DNA from: JASGIT01 sp047601665
GTDB taxonomy: Bacteria; Pseudomonadota; Gammaproteobacteria; Burkholderiales; Burkholderiaceae_C
Direction: 5' to 3'
Length of the DNA: 64,000 bases
NCBI GenBank assembly: GCA_047601665.1
Contig: JASGIT010000001.1
Coordinates: 3,410,001 to 3,474,000 of the forward strand
The stretch's first letter is position 1. Every line of letters starts with the position of its first letter. The translations under genes and the position numbers were made by a program. Shown here in pieces: positions 34,368-41,696 of this stretch. Under the pieces are notes generated by a model that had not been told where the DNA came from, did not search any database, and saw only the letters and a program-made list of their open reading frames with translations.

Positions 34368-34790
34368 CTAGCCCGCTGCGCCGAACACCGGCAGTACCTG
34401 GTCGCCGCGCCGGATGTAGCGCACCTGCACGGCCTGGCCGATGCGTACGTCCTCGGGCTTGCCGTCGATCTGGCTGAACAGGTAGTAGCCCTCGGCCATC
34501 TCGATGAAGCCGACGGTGTAGGGCGCGATGGACGCCCATGCCTTGGTGGGGCCGCGCATCACGGTGCTGTACGAATAGACCGTGCCGCGCCCGGCGGATT
34601 CGCGCCACTTCAACTGGTCAGGCTCTGCGTTGCAGTGCGGGCAGTACGAGTGCGCGGGCCACACGGCCTGCTGGCAGCTCTTGCAGTGCTGGTAGGTCAG
34701 GCGTTCTTCTTGCAGCGCGGCCCAGTAAGGCTCGGCGTCAAGCTGCGCGTAGGGCTGGGGCCAGCCGTCGATGTAGTGGATTTCGCTCAT
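34368..34790 (-). CDS. DUF35 zinc-ribbon/OB-fold protein, probable partner of the thiolase-like gene
   Basis: 140-residue protein of the DUF35 (OB-fold with N-terminal zinc ribbon) family. Four zinc ligands are visible: Cys36, Cys39, Cys50 and Cys53 (CKSC and CPHC). The rest is the OB fold, with VYSYSTVMRGPTKAW and YTVGFIEMAEGYYLFSQI. Such proteins bind thiolase-like enzymes lacking thiolase chemistry, as ChsH2 binds the aldolase Ltp2 in steroid degradation. The ATG at 34790 has GGAG seven bases upstream and lies 12 bases after the thiolase-like stop, so the two are surely co-translated. Confidence 0.9.
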   Translation of the reverse strand: MSEIHYIDGWPQPYAQLDAEPYWAALQEERLTYQHCKSCQQAVWPAHSYCPHCNAEPDQLKWRESAGRGTVYSYSTVMRGPTKAWASIAPYTVGFIEMAEGYYLFSQIDGKPEDVRIGQAVQVRYIRRGDQVLPVFGAAG

Positions 34791-34802
34791 GTCAAGCTCC
34801 AT

Positions 34803-36014
34803 TCAATTCGGGTTGGCGAGAAGGGTGACGGCACCCGCGGCCAACATGCCGCCCGCGCCGTGTACCAGCACGGTCTTGGGGCGTTTGGCGGGCGCCCGGC
34901 CCAGCGCTTGCCCGCGCAGTTGGCGGATGGCTTCGACGTAGCTGTCCATGTTGCAGGAGATGCCCGGTTGGCCGAACGAGAGCCAGCCACCGTTGGTGTC
35001 GGTAGGCAAGTCGCCATCGATGCCGGTGCGGCCTTCGCGGTAGATGTCGATGCCTCGGCCTTTGGCTGCGAAGCCCAGGTCTTCCAGGATGATCGGGCCC
35101 ATGTGCGCGAAGTTGACGGAGAGCTGCGCCATGTCGATGTCCGCAGGCGTCAGGCCCGAGGCCGCATACGCCTGCCGCGCCGCCTCGGCCGTGGCCGTGG
35201 TGGTCAGGTTGGGGAACTTGCCCAGCGCCGGGTAGCGGCAGCTTTTCATGTTCATGCGGTCGGTCAGGTACTCGTGCGTGGAGGCCGAGCCGTAGCCCAT
35301 CACATGCACCGCGCCTGGCACGCCGCGCGCCTTCTCGACCGAGGTGACGACCAGCGCTCCGCCCGTGCCGCCGCCCCAGGTCGAGCACATCCAGCGCCGC
35401 AGCGGCGTGACGACGTAGGGGGAGGCCAGCACCGTCTCGCGGTCGATCTCGCCAAAGCGCGCCTTGGCCGCGTGCGGGTGGTGTACGCCCCAGCGCTGAT
35501 TGGCGATGGCCACGTCGGCCAGATCGGCCTCGGTGATGCCGAATTCGTGGAAGTAGCGGTGCGCCGCCTGCCCGTACAGCGCCGGGATGATGGGGCCGTA
35601 AGGCACCTCGAACTGCGGATCGGCATCGGCCTCGGCACCCATGGCCACGGCATCGACGAACAGCTCGGTGGCGTCGCTTTGCAGGCACAGCACGTAATCG
35701 GCGCGGCCTGCGGCGATCATCTGCGTGGCCAGGGCGACAGAGGCCGTGAGGCCCGAGCCGTGCATGGTCAGCTCGGTGTTGATCGTCACCGGCATCTGCA
35801 TGTGCGAGATGAAGATGTTGCTCCACTGCGAGCGCTTGTCGGCCCAGGGCGAGCGGCCGGTGAAGACGGCGTCGATCTGGTCCTTCTTGATACCGGCGTC
35901 GGCCAGCGCTTTGTTGGTGGCCTCGACGGCGAGCTGCATAGGGTCCTTGCGGTTGCTGCGCGACGCATAGGCATCGCCCATGCCGACGATGGCGGCCACG
36001 GGTTGGCTAGGCAT
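34803..36014 (-). CDS. Thiolase-fold protein lacking the nucleophilic Cys (Ltp2-like, probable aldolase)
   Basis: 403-residue member of the SCP2-thiolase/lipid-transfer branch. Where thiolases have a nucleophilic Cys before GSG, this protein has His85 (ELTMHGSGLTAS), and the C-terminal GHPxGATG reads GQPGISCN, so neither thiolase residue is kept. Ltp2, a retro-aldolase of steroid side-chain breakdown, belongs to the same branch and needs a DUF35 partner, which is encoded immediately downstream. I infer cleavage of a beta-hydroxyacyl-CoA into a ketone or aldehyde plus a short acyl-CoA. The upstream MaoC-like and acyl-CoA dehydrogenase genes could make that hydroxyacyl-CoA. Confidence 0.85.
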   Translation of the reverse strand: MPSQPVAAIVGMGDAYASRSNRKDPMQLAVEATNKALADAGIKKDQIDAVFTGRSPWADKRSQWSNIFISHMQMPVTINTELTMHGSGLTASVALATQMIAAGRADYVLCLQSDATELFVDAVAMGAEADADPQFEVPYGPIIPALYGQAAHRYFHEFGITEADLADVAIANQRWGVHHPHAAKARFGEIDRETVLASPYVVTPLRRWMCSTWGGGTGGALVVTSVEKARGVPGAVHVMGYGSASTHEYLTDRMNMKSCRYPALGKFPNLTTTATAEAARQAYAASGLTPADIDMAQLSVNFAHMGPIILEDLGFAAKGRGIDIYREGRTGIDGDLPTDTNGGWLSFGQPGISCNMDSYVEAIRQLRGQALGRAPAKRPKTVLVHGAGGMLAAGAVTLLANPN

Positions 36015-36033
36015 GGATGTCTCCTCTCATGCT

Positions 36034-36090
36034 TTTAAAAGAATAGCTGCCAGCGCTTGCTGCATAAGCGCTGGAGGCCGATTTGGCTTG
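36034..36090 (+). repeat. Palindromic intergenic repeat, copy 7
   Basis: AATAGCTGCCAGCGCTTG, CTGCATAAGCGCTGG and AGGCCGATTTGGCTTG give the fullest consensus match. It lies in plus orientation between two minus-strand genes, the MaoC-like protein and the thiolase-like protein. Confidence 0.85.
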
Positions 36091-36102
36091 AAATCGAAGG
36101 CG

Positions 36103-36603
36103 TCAGGTGGCCTTGGGCGCGGGCAGGGTGGAGGCCACCAGCGCGTCCAGGTCTTCGCGCCGGCGCAGCATCAGCAGGCTCCATTCGCCTTGCTGCACCA
36201 CGTCGCCGTCCTGGTTCAGCGCCTGCATCAGGAACTTGATGACGCCGTACTTCTCGTCCTTGACCTTTTTGCCGATGACGGTGCAGCGCGCATAGATGGT
36301 GTCGTCGATCAGCACGGGTTTCAGAAAACGCATGTTGTCGATGCCGTAGTTGGCCTGGATGCCCAGGCCGAACTGGATCAGCCCGGTGACGACCGAATAC
36401 GTCAGCGAGCCTTGCACCAGGCGCTTGCCGAAGCGCGTCTTGGAGGCATAGACGGTGTTGGAGTGGATGGCGATCCAGTTGCCCGTCAGCGCGCAGTAGT
36501 TCACCACGTCGGTTTCGGTGATGGTGCGGCCACCGGATTTGAAGACGTGGCCTTCTTCCAGTTCGTCGAAGGTCTGGCTGATTTGGTTGTTGATGAGGCT
36601 CAT
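36103..36603 (-). CDS. MaoC-like hot-dog protein with altered catalytic Asp
   Basis: 166-residue single hot-dog protein of the MaoC/R-hydratase family. The usual motif SGDxNPxH reads LTGNWIAIH, so Asp is replaced by Asn42 while His47 is kept, and YASKTRFGKRLVQGSL continues the fold. It may hydrate an enoyl-CoA poorly, need a partner subunit, or act as a structural half. In ChsH1/ChsH2-type hydratases two MaoC-like chains work together, but here only one is seen. It lies 42 bases past the acyl-CoA dehydrogenase and before the aldolase-like gene. The start at 36603 follows CAGGAGATACACGC. Confidence 0.86.
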   Translation of the reverse strand: MSLINNQISQTFDELEEGHVFKSGGRTITETDVVNYCALTGNWIAIHSNTVYASKTRFGKRLVQGSLTYSVVTGLIQFGLGIQANYGIDNMRFLKPVLIDDTIYARCTVIGKKVKDEKYGVIKFLMQALNQDGDVVQQGEWSLLMLRRREDLDALVASTLPAPKAT

Positions 36604-36645
36604 GCGTGTATCTCCTGCAAGGTGTTGGAATGGGGCGATGAACGG

Positions 36646-37788
36646 TTACAGGCGCAGCGAGCGCGCGATGATGGTGCGCTGGATCTGCGAGGTGCCGCCG
36701 CCGATCGTGCATTGGATGGATTCGCGCAGATAGCGCTCCATGTCCGCCTCGGGCAGGTTGGCGAAGCCGCCCAGGATCTGCATCCCGTCGAGCGCGCACT
36801 GCTTGAGGGTCTCGGAGGCGAACAGCTTGGCCATGGAGGTCTCGGTCGGCGCGGCCTTGCCCTCGTTCTTGGCCACGGCACCGCGGTACACCAGCAGGCG
36901 GGCCGCATCGACGCGGGTCTGGTCTTCCGCCAGCATGTGCTTGAGCACCTGGAAGTTGAAGATCGGCTGGCCGAACTGCGTGCGCTGGTGCGCGTAGCGG
37001 TTGGCGTTGTTCACGGCCTCTTGCGCGTTGCCGACGTAGGCGGCGGCCACCGAAACGCGCTCCAGCTCCAGGTGGTTGAGGATGATCTCGTGGCCCTGGC
37101 CTTCCTCACCCAGGATCATGTCGCCGGGCACGACGACGTTGTCGAGGAAGATCTCGGTGGTGCCGGTCGCGTGGCGCGACAGCGTGGGCAGCTTGTTGAT
37201 GACCAGGCCCGGCGTGGTGTTCGGGATGAGCATCATGGACAGGCCGCCGTGCTTGTTGTTCATGTCGGTGCGCACCAGCATGGCGATGACGGTGTCCTTG
37301 GCCTGCGCGCCCGAGCAGAACATCTTCGCGCCGTTGATGACCCAGTCGCCGTTCTCGTTCTTCTTGGCGTGCGTCTTCGTCGCGAACACGTCCGAGCCCG
37401 CGTCCGGCTCGGTCATCGAGACGGAGAAGCGCACCTTGCCTTCGATGAAGGGCTTGATGTACATGTCGCGCTGCTTCTGCGAGCCGTACTTGGCGATGTT
37501 CATCGCGGTGAAGGTGGGCACCAGGATGGCGGCGGCGAAGTCGAAGCCGTACTTGCCCAGGCCCTCGGACATCAGCACGTAGTCGAAGATGCTGCCGCCC
37601 GCGCCGCCTTCTTCCTCGGAGAACAGCAGGCCCAGCCAGCCTTGCTGGGCGATCTTGGCGTAGGCTTCGTAGGGGTAGTCGCGGTTCTGGTCGCACTTGC
37701 GGATGTATTCGCAGGTGACCTCGTTGTCCATGAACTTGTTCACGCTGTCGAGCCACAACTGCTGCGAGTCGTCGAGGAAATTGGCCAT
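36646..37788 (-). CDS. Acyl-CoA dehydrogenase
   Basis: 380-residue FAD enzyme that forms an enoyl-CoA. FSVSMTEPDAGSDV carries the FAD-binding motif, and TSQIQRTIIA ends the C-terminal domain. The C-terminal Glu of medium-chain enzymes (YEGT) is replaced by Gly (IGGGTSQ), so the catalytic base may instead come from HLELERVSVAAAYVG, as in the isovaleryl- and long-chain enzymes. The start at 37788 follows AAGGAGCAACC. A copy of the 31-bp motif lies 87 bp upstream, so it probably opens its own transcript leading through the MaoC-like and aldolase-like genes. Confidence 0.92.
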   Translation of the reverse strand: MANFLDDSQQLWLDSVNKFMDNEVTCEYIRKCDQNRDYPYEAYAKIAQQGWLGLLFSEEEGGAGGSIFDYVLMSEGLGKYGFDFAAAILVPTFTAMNIAKYGSQKQRDMYIKPFIEGKVRFSVSMTEPDAGSDVFATKTHAKKNENGDWVINGAKMFCSGAQAKDTVIAMLVRTDMNNKHGGLSMMLIPNTTPGLVINKLPTLSRHATGTTEIFLDNVVVPGDMILGEEGQGHEIILNHLELERVSVAAAYVGNAQEAVNNANRYAHQRTQFGQPIFNFQVLKHMLAEDQTRVDAARLLVYRGAVAKNEGKAAPTETSMAKLFASETLKQCALDGMQILGGFANLPEADMERYLRESIQCTIGGGTSQIQRTIIARSLRL

Positions 37789-37874
37789 GGTCGGTTGCTC
37801 CTTGTGGTGGTTGAATGTGCTTACCAGGCACGGAATGAATTGACGGAACCAAGGTTAAGAAAAACGGCCCACCG

Positions 37875-37905
37875 ATCCAAGTTGGAAATTTCGAAGCCGG
37901 GATTC
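37875..37905 (-). promoter_or_regulatory. 31-bp conserved upstream motif, copy 2
   Basis: Read toward the acyl-CoA dehydrogenase it runs GAATCCC, GG, CTTCGAAA, then ACTTGGAT, and it is 31 bp long like the other two copies. It lies between that gene and a LysR gene transcribed in the same direction, so LysR binding is a plausible guess. Confidence 0.5.
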
Positions 37906-38005
37906 GATGTGCCCGAATCCGGCGCGCGGCCGGGGCGCGGCGGCGCGCACCGCCGCCAACCGGCGCAGTGTGGATGAGGACGTGCGCCGGCTGGGCGGCG
38001 GGGAA

Positions 38006-38920
38006 TCAGGTGGCGGGGCGGCTTTGCAGCTGCGCCAGCAGCGCGCGGGCGGCGGGGCCCAGGGTGCGCTCGCGCGGCGTGGCGATCTGCACGATGCGCT
38101 GCGCCCAGGCGTCCGTCATGGGGACGACCACCACGCCGTCGAGCCGCCCCTGCGCGACTTCGCACTCGGGCTGTACCGTCACGCCCAGCCGCGCCTGCGC
38201 GAGGCTGATGGCGACGCCCGGGCTGCGCACGCTGTACTTGGGCTTGTAGTCGCGGCCCAGCCGGCGCGCGGCCTTGGAGAAGGCGGCCTGCATGGCCGCG
38301 ACGACGATCAGGTTCTCGGGCACCAGCTCCTCGAACGACACGCTGGCGTGCCCGGCCAGCGCGTGCGCCTCGGGCAGCACGGCCACCAGCCGGTCGGTGC
38401 GGTAGGGGTGGGTGTGCACGCCGCCGAGGTCCAGCCCCGGCGCGATGGCGAACACGCCGATGTCCGCGCCGCCCTGCTGCACCGCCTGCACGATGGCGGC
38501 GTTCTCCACCTCGCGCAGCACCAGGTCCACCTGCGGAAAGTCGCGCGCGAAGGCGCCCAATTCGCGCGACAGGAAGGGCACGAAGATCGAGCGCGCCGAG
38601 GCCACGAACACCTCGCCGCGCAGCCCCTCGCCGAAGGCGGTGATCTCGGCGCGCATCTCGTCCATGTCGGCGAACAGCTTGCGGATGTAGCGCGCGATCA
38701 CCTCGCCCGCCGCCGTGGCCACCACGCCCTTGGGCGTGCGCTCCAGCAGCGGCACGCCCGCGATCTCCTCGAAGTCCTGGATGCGCTTGGTGGCGGTGGA
38801 GGCGGCGATGTTCTCGCGCAGCGCGGCGCGGCCGATCTGCTGCTCCTCCACGGCCGAGAGAAACAGCCGCAGCGTGAACAGGTCGGTCTGGCGGATGAAG
38901 TGCAGCCGGTTGAAGGTCAT
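38006..38920 (-). CDS. LysR-family transcriptional regulator
   Basis: 304-residue regulator with an N-terminal helix-turn-helix (ENIAASTATKRIQDFEEIAGVPLLERTPKGVVATAAGE, about residues 36-74) and a C-terminal effector-binding domain. It is the last gene of the GMC-binding protein-aldehyde dehydrogenase run and lies 217 bp upstream of the acyl-CoA dehydrogenase start, where a 31-bp motif copy sits. It is therefore a candidate regulator of one or both modules. The HTH is slightly unusual for the family (QQIGRAALRENIAAS). Confidence 0.9.
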   Translation of the reverse strand: MTFNRLHFIRQTDLFTLRLFLSAVEEQQIGRAALRENIAASTATKRIQDFEEIAGVPLLERTPKGVVATAAGEVIARYIRKLFADMDEMRAEITAFGEGLRGEVFVASARSIFVPFLSRELGAFARDFPQVDLVLREVENAAIVQAVQQGGADIGVFAIAPGLDLGGVHTHPYRTDRLVAVLPEAHALAGHASVSFEELVPENLIVVAAMQAAFSKAARRLGRDYKPKYSVRSPGVAISLAQARLGVTVQPECEVAQGRLDGVVVVPMTDAWAQRIVQIATPRERTLGPAARALLAQLQSRPAT

Positions 38921-38950
38921 GGCGCGTACAGCATATCGCCCGTGGGCGGG

Positions 38951-40423
38951 TCAGGGAGCCGCCTGGTCCAGCACCACGGTCTTGGATTCGAGGAAGGCTT
39001 CGAGCCCGCCCGTGCCGCCCTCGCGGCCGATGCCCGACTGCTTGAAGCCGCCGAAGCCGATGGCGAAGTCGTAGCGCGAGGCGTTGTGCCCCACGGTGCC
39101 CGAGCGCAGCTGCCGCGCCACCCGCATGGCGCGCTCGGCGTCGTGGGTGAACACGGCGGCGTTCAGGCCGTAGATGCTGTCGTTGGCCATGTCGATGGCG
39201 TGCTGCTCGCTGTCGGCGGCGATCACCGAGAGCACCGGGCCGAAGAACTCGTTGCGCGCGGCGAAGGAGCGGTTGTCCACATGGGCCAGCACCGTGGGCT
39301 CGAAGAAGAAGCCGCGTTCGAGGTGCGGGGGCCGCTTGCCGCCTGTCGCCAACCGGGCGCCGTCGGCCAGGCTCTGGGCCAGCAGGCGCTCCACGGTGTC
39401 GCGCTGGCGGCTGGACGCCAACGGCCCCATGGTGGTGGCCGGGTCCAGCGGGTCGCCCAGCACCATGCCGCGCGCGGCGGCCGCCAGCGCATCCACCATC
39501 GCGTCGTGCTTGGCGCGCGGCACGATGATGCGGGTGAGGCTGGCGCACACCTGCCCCGTCAGGTAGCTGAAGTAAGGCGCGCCCAGCGCCTTGGCGGCGG
39601 CCTCGACGCCGTAGTCGTCCAGCACCACCGCGGGGGACTTGCCGCCCAGCTCCAGCGTGCACCGCGCCACGCGCTCGGCGGCCACGGCGCCGATGTGCCG
39701 CCCCGTGGCGGTGGAGCCGGTGAAGGTGATTTTGTCCACGCCGGGGTTGCGCACCAGCGCGTCCGACGCGGCGCGATCCGCCGTCAGCATGTTGACCACG
39801 CCGGGCGGCAGGCCCACGTCTTCGCACGCTTGCGCGAACAGGTAGCCGGAGCAGGGCGCCTCGGGCGAACACTTGATGATGACCGTGCAGCCGGCCAGCA
39901 GCGCGGGGGCCACCTTGTAGGCGATCAGGCCCGCCGGGCCGTTCCACGGCACGATGGCGACCGCCACGCCCACGGGCTCCTGCACCACGTAGCCCTGGTG
40001 GCCGCTGGTGGACTTTGCGGGCTTGATGAACGGGTAGGTGTGTGCCTGCGCCGCGTAGAAGCGGAACGCGCCGCTCAGGTACTGCCCCACGCGCGGCTGG
40101 GCGATCTTGTAGAGCACGCCGGACTCGATGCTCCAGATGCGTGCGAACTCGTCGTTCAGCGCCTCCATGCGCTCGGCGATCTTTTCCATGTAGACGGCGC
40201 GCTCGGCCGGGCTCATGCGCGGCCAGGGGCCGTGGTCGAAGGCGTCCCGGGCGGCCTTGACGGCGGCGGCCACGTCGGCTTCGGTGGCCTGGGCGACGCG
40301 CGCGACGATCTCCTCCGTCGCGCAGTTGAGCACGGGGAAGGTGTCGGTGGTGGAGGGCTCGACCCACTGGCCGCCGATGTAGAGGCGGTCAGGATGGGGG
40401 ATGTTCAGGGTGTGGCTGGTCAT
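38951..40423 (-). CDS. Aldehyde dehydrogenase
   Basis: 490-residue NAD(P)-dependent aldehyde dehydrogenase. FTGSTATG (234-241), Glu258 in LELGGKSP and the nucleophile Cys293 in GQVCAS are all present. It likely turns the aldehyde made by the upstream GMC oxidoreductase into an acid. The pair resembles choline/betaine-type modules, but no other evidence points to choline. A binding protein gene lies between them, suggesting import of an alcohol or polar compound. The start at 40423 has GGAGACAACC upstream. Confidence 0.93.
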   Translation of the reverse strand: MTSHTLNIPHPDRLYIGGQWVEPSTTDTFPVLNCATEEIVARVAQATEADVAAAVKAARDAFDHGPWPRMSPAERAVYMEKIAERMEALNDEFARIWSIESGVLYKIAQPRVGQYLSGAFRFYAAQAHTYPFIKPAKSTSGHQGYVVQEPVGVAVAIVPWNGPAGLIAYKVAPALLAGCTVIIKCSPEAPCSGYLFAQACEDVGLPPGVVNMLTADRAASDALVRNPGVDKITFTGSTATGRHIGAVAAERVARCTLELGGKSPAVVLDDYGVEAAAKALGAPYFSYLTGQVCASLTRIIVPRAKHDAMVDALAAAARGMVLGDPLDPATTMGPLASSRQRDTVERLLAQSLADGARLATGGKRPPHLERGFFFEPTVLAHVDNRSFAARNEFFGPVLSVIAADSEQHAIDMANDSIYGLNAAVFTHDAERAMRVARQLRSGTVGHNASRYDFAIGFGGFKQSGIGREGGTGGLEAFLESKTVVLDQAAP

Positions 40424-40467
40424 GGTTGTCTCCGGGGTGGTCAGGTGGTGAGGGAGGCGGCTCGCGT

Positions 40468-41679
40468 TTACTCGCTCCGGGCCTTTTTGACCTGCGCCTC
40501 CGTGGCGTGCACGCTGCTGCTGGGAACCACGGTATGGATCGCGAGGACGGGCTGCTTGCGCTCCGGGCTGTACTCCACTTTCCCCAGATACACGGGCACG
40601 TTGGCCAGATGGTCGTACGGGCTGAAGGTGAACGATCCGCGTGCGGAGGCGAACGTCCCCTCGCGCAAGGCTTTCATGACGGCGTCGGCATCCGTCGTCT
40701 TTGCCGCATTGGCTGCGGCCGCCCAGGTCATGACGCAGTCATAGCCCAGCGTTGACCAGTCCGAGGGGTAGCCGCCGTATTTGGCCTTGAATTGGCTGAC
40801 GTAGCGCTGGGCCTCGGGGCTGCCCTTGAGGAAATAGCTCGCCGGCGCCCGCTGAGAGCCATCGGTGCCAATGGCTGCGAAATCGCCCAGCGCCTTGAGC
40901 GTGTTCTCGTCGTACAGCGCGCTGAAGTGGTTATTGACCTGCTTGAAGAAGCCGACGCTGCTGGCCTGCTTTGAGAAGGTGAGCAGATCGGCGCCGAAGA
41001 GGATGGAAAAGACATAGTCCGGCTTGGCCGCCAGCAACTTGTTGATGGACGCGGTGTAGTCCATGGAGCCGAATTTGGGATATTCCTCGATAACGATCTC
41101 GGCCTGCGGATTGGCCTCCTTCAGGAATTCCTTGAAATTGCGCATGTAGCTGCGCCCACCGACGTAGTCCGCACTCAGTATGGCGTAGCGCTTGTACGGC
41201 TGCTGCGCCAGCCGCTTGGCCAGGGCCTGCGCCTCCATGAAGTTGTTGGCGGTCACCGAGAAAATGTAGGGCTGGAAGTCCCGCATCGTGATTTCGTCGG
41301 CGGCGGACGCCGCGGCGCAGGCAGGTATCTTTAACTTGGCCGACACCGCCTTGCTGACGGCCAGTGTGCTGGCCGACGACTGTGGCGCCAGCAGCAATAC
41401 CGCGCCGCTTTGCGCGAGACTATTGGCCTGGTGGACGGCGCGTTGCGGGTTGGTGCCGTTGTCCTGGTATTCGAGAGCGATCTGTCGGCCCAGCACGCCG
41501 CCGCCGTTGAGCACGTCGATCGCATATTGCGTGCCGGTGAGGATGTCCTTGCCGAGTTCGGCGACCGCGCCGCTGAGATCGAAGGACGCGACGATCTTCA
41601 AGGGGGCAGGGGCTCGCGCTTGCGCCTGCGCATTGGCCGCGATCAACAAGCCTAGCAGTGCGGGAATGCGGGTTTTCAT
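40468..41679 (-). CDS. LivK-like ABC transporter substrate-binding protein
   Basis: 403-residue periplasmic Peripla_BP_6 protein with a signal peptide of about 19 residues (ending NAQAQ). Segments GGGVLGRQIALEYQDNGTNPQRAVHQAN and KPDYVFSILFGADLLTFSKQASSVGFFKQVNN make it a paralogue of the proteins at 11671 and 15858. No permease or ATPase genes are beside it, so it may dock with the livHMGF system 30 kb away or one outside the window. The ATG at 41679 follows CAAGGAGACAGAC. It lies between GMC oxidoreductase and aldehyde dehydrogenase genes. Confidence 0.92.
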   Translation of the reverse strand: MKTRIPALLGLLIAANAQAQARAPAPLKIVASFDLSGAVAELGKDILTGTQYAIDVLNGGGVLGRQIALEYQDNGTNPQRAVHQANSLAQSGAVLLLAPQSSASTLAVSKAVSAKLKIPACAAASAADEITMRDFQPYIFSVTANNFMEAQALAKRLAQQPYKRYAILSADYVGGRSYMRNFKEFLKEANPQAEIVIEEYPKFGSMDYTASINKLLAAKPDYVFSILFGADLLTFSKQASSVGFFKQVNNHFSALYDENTLKALGDFAAIGTDGSQRAPASYFLKGSPEAQRYVSQFKAKYGGYPSDWSTLGYDCVMTWAAAANAAKTTDADAVMKALREGTFASARGSFTFSPYDHLANVPVYLGKVEYSPERKQPVLAIHTVVPSSSVHATEAQVKKARSE

Positions 41680-41696
41680 GTCTGTCTCCTTGGAAA

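Noticed and set aside
28788..37788. Complete steroid degradation cluster
   Set aside because: No ketosteroid hydroxylase, ring-cleavage dioxygenase or ketosteroid dehydrogenase genes are in the window; only the side-chain-like module is similar.
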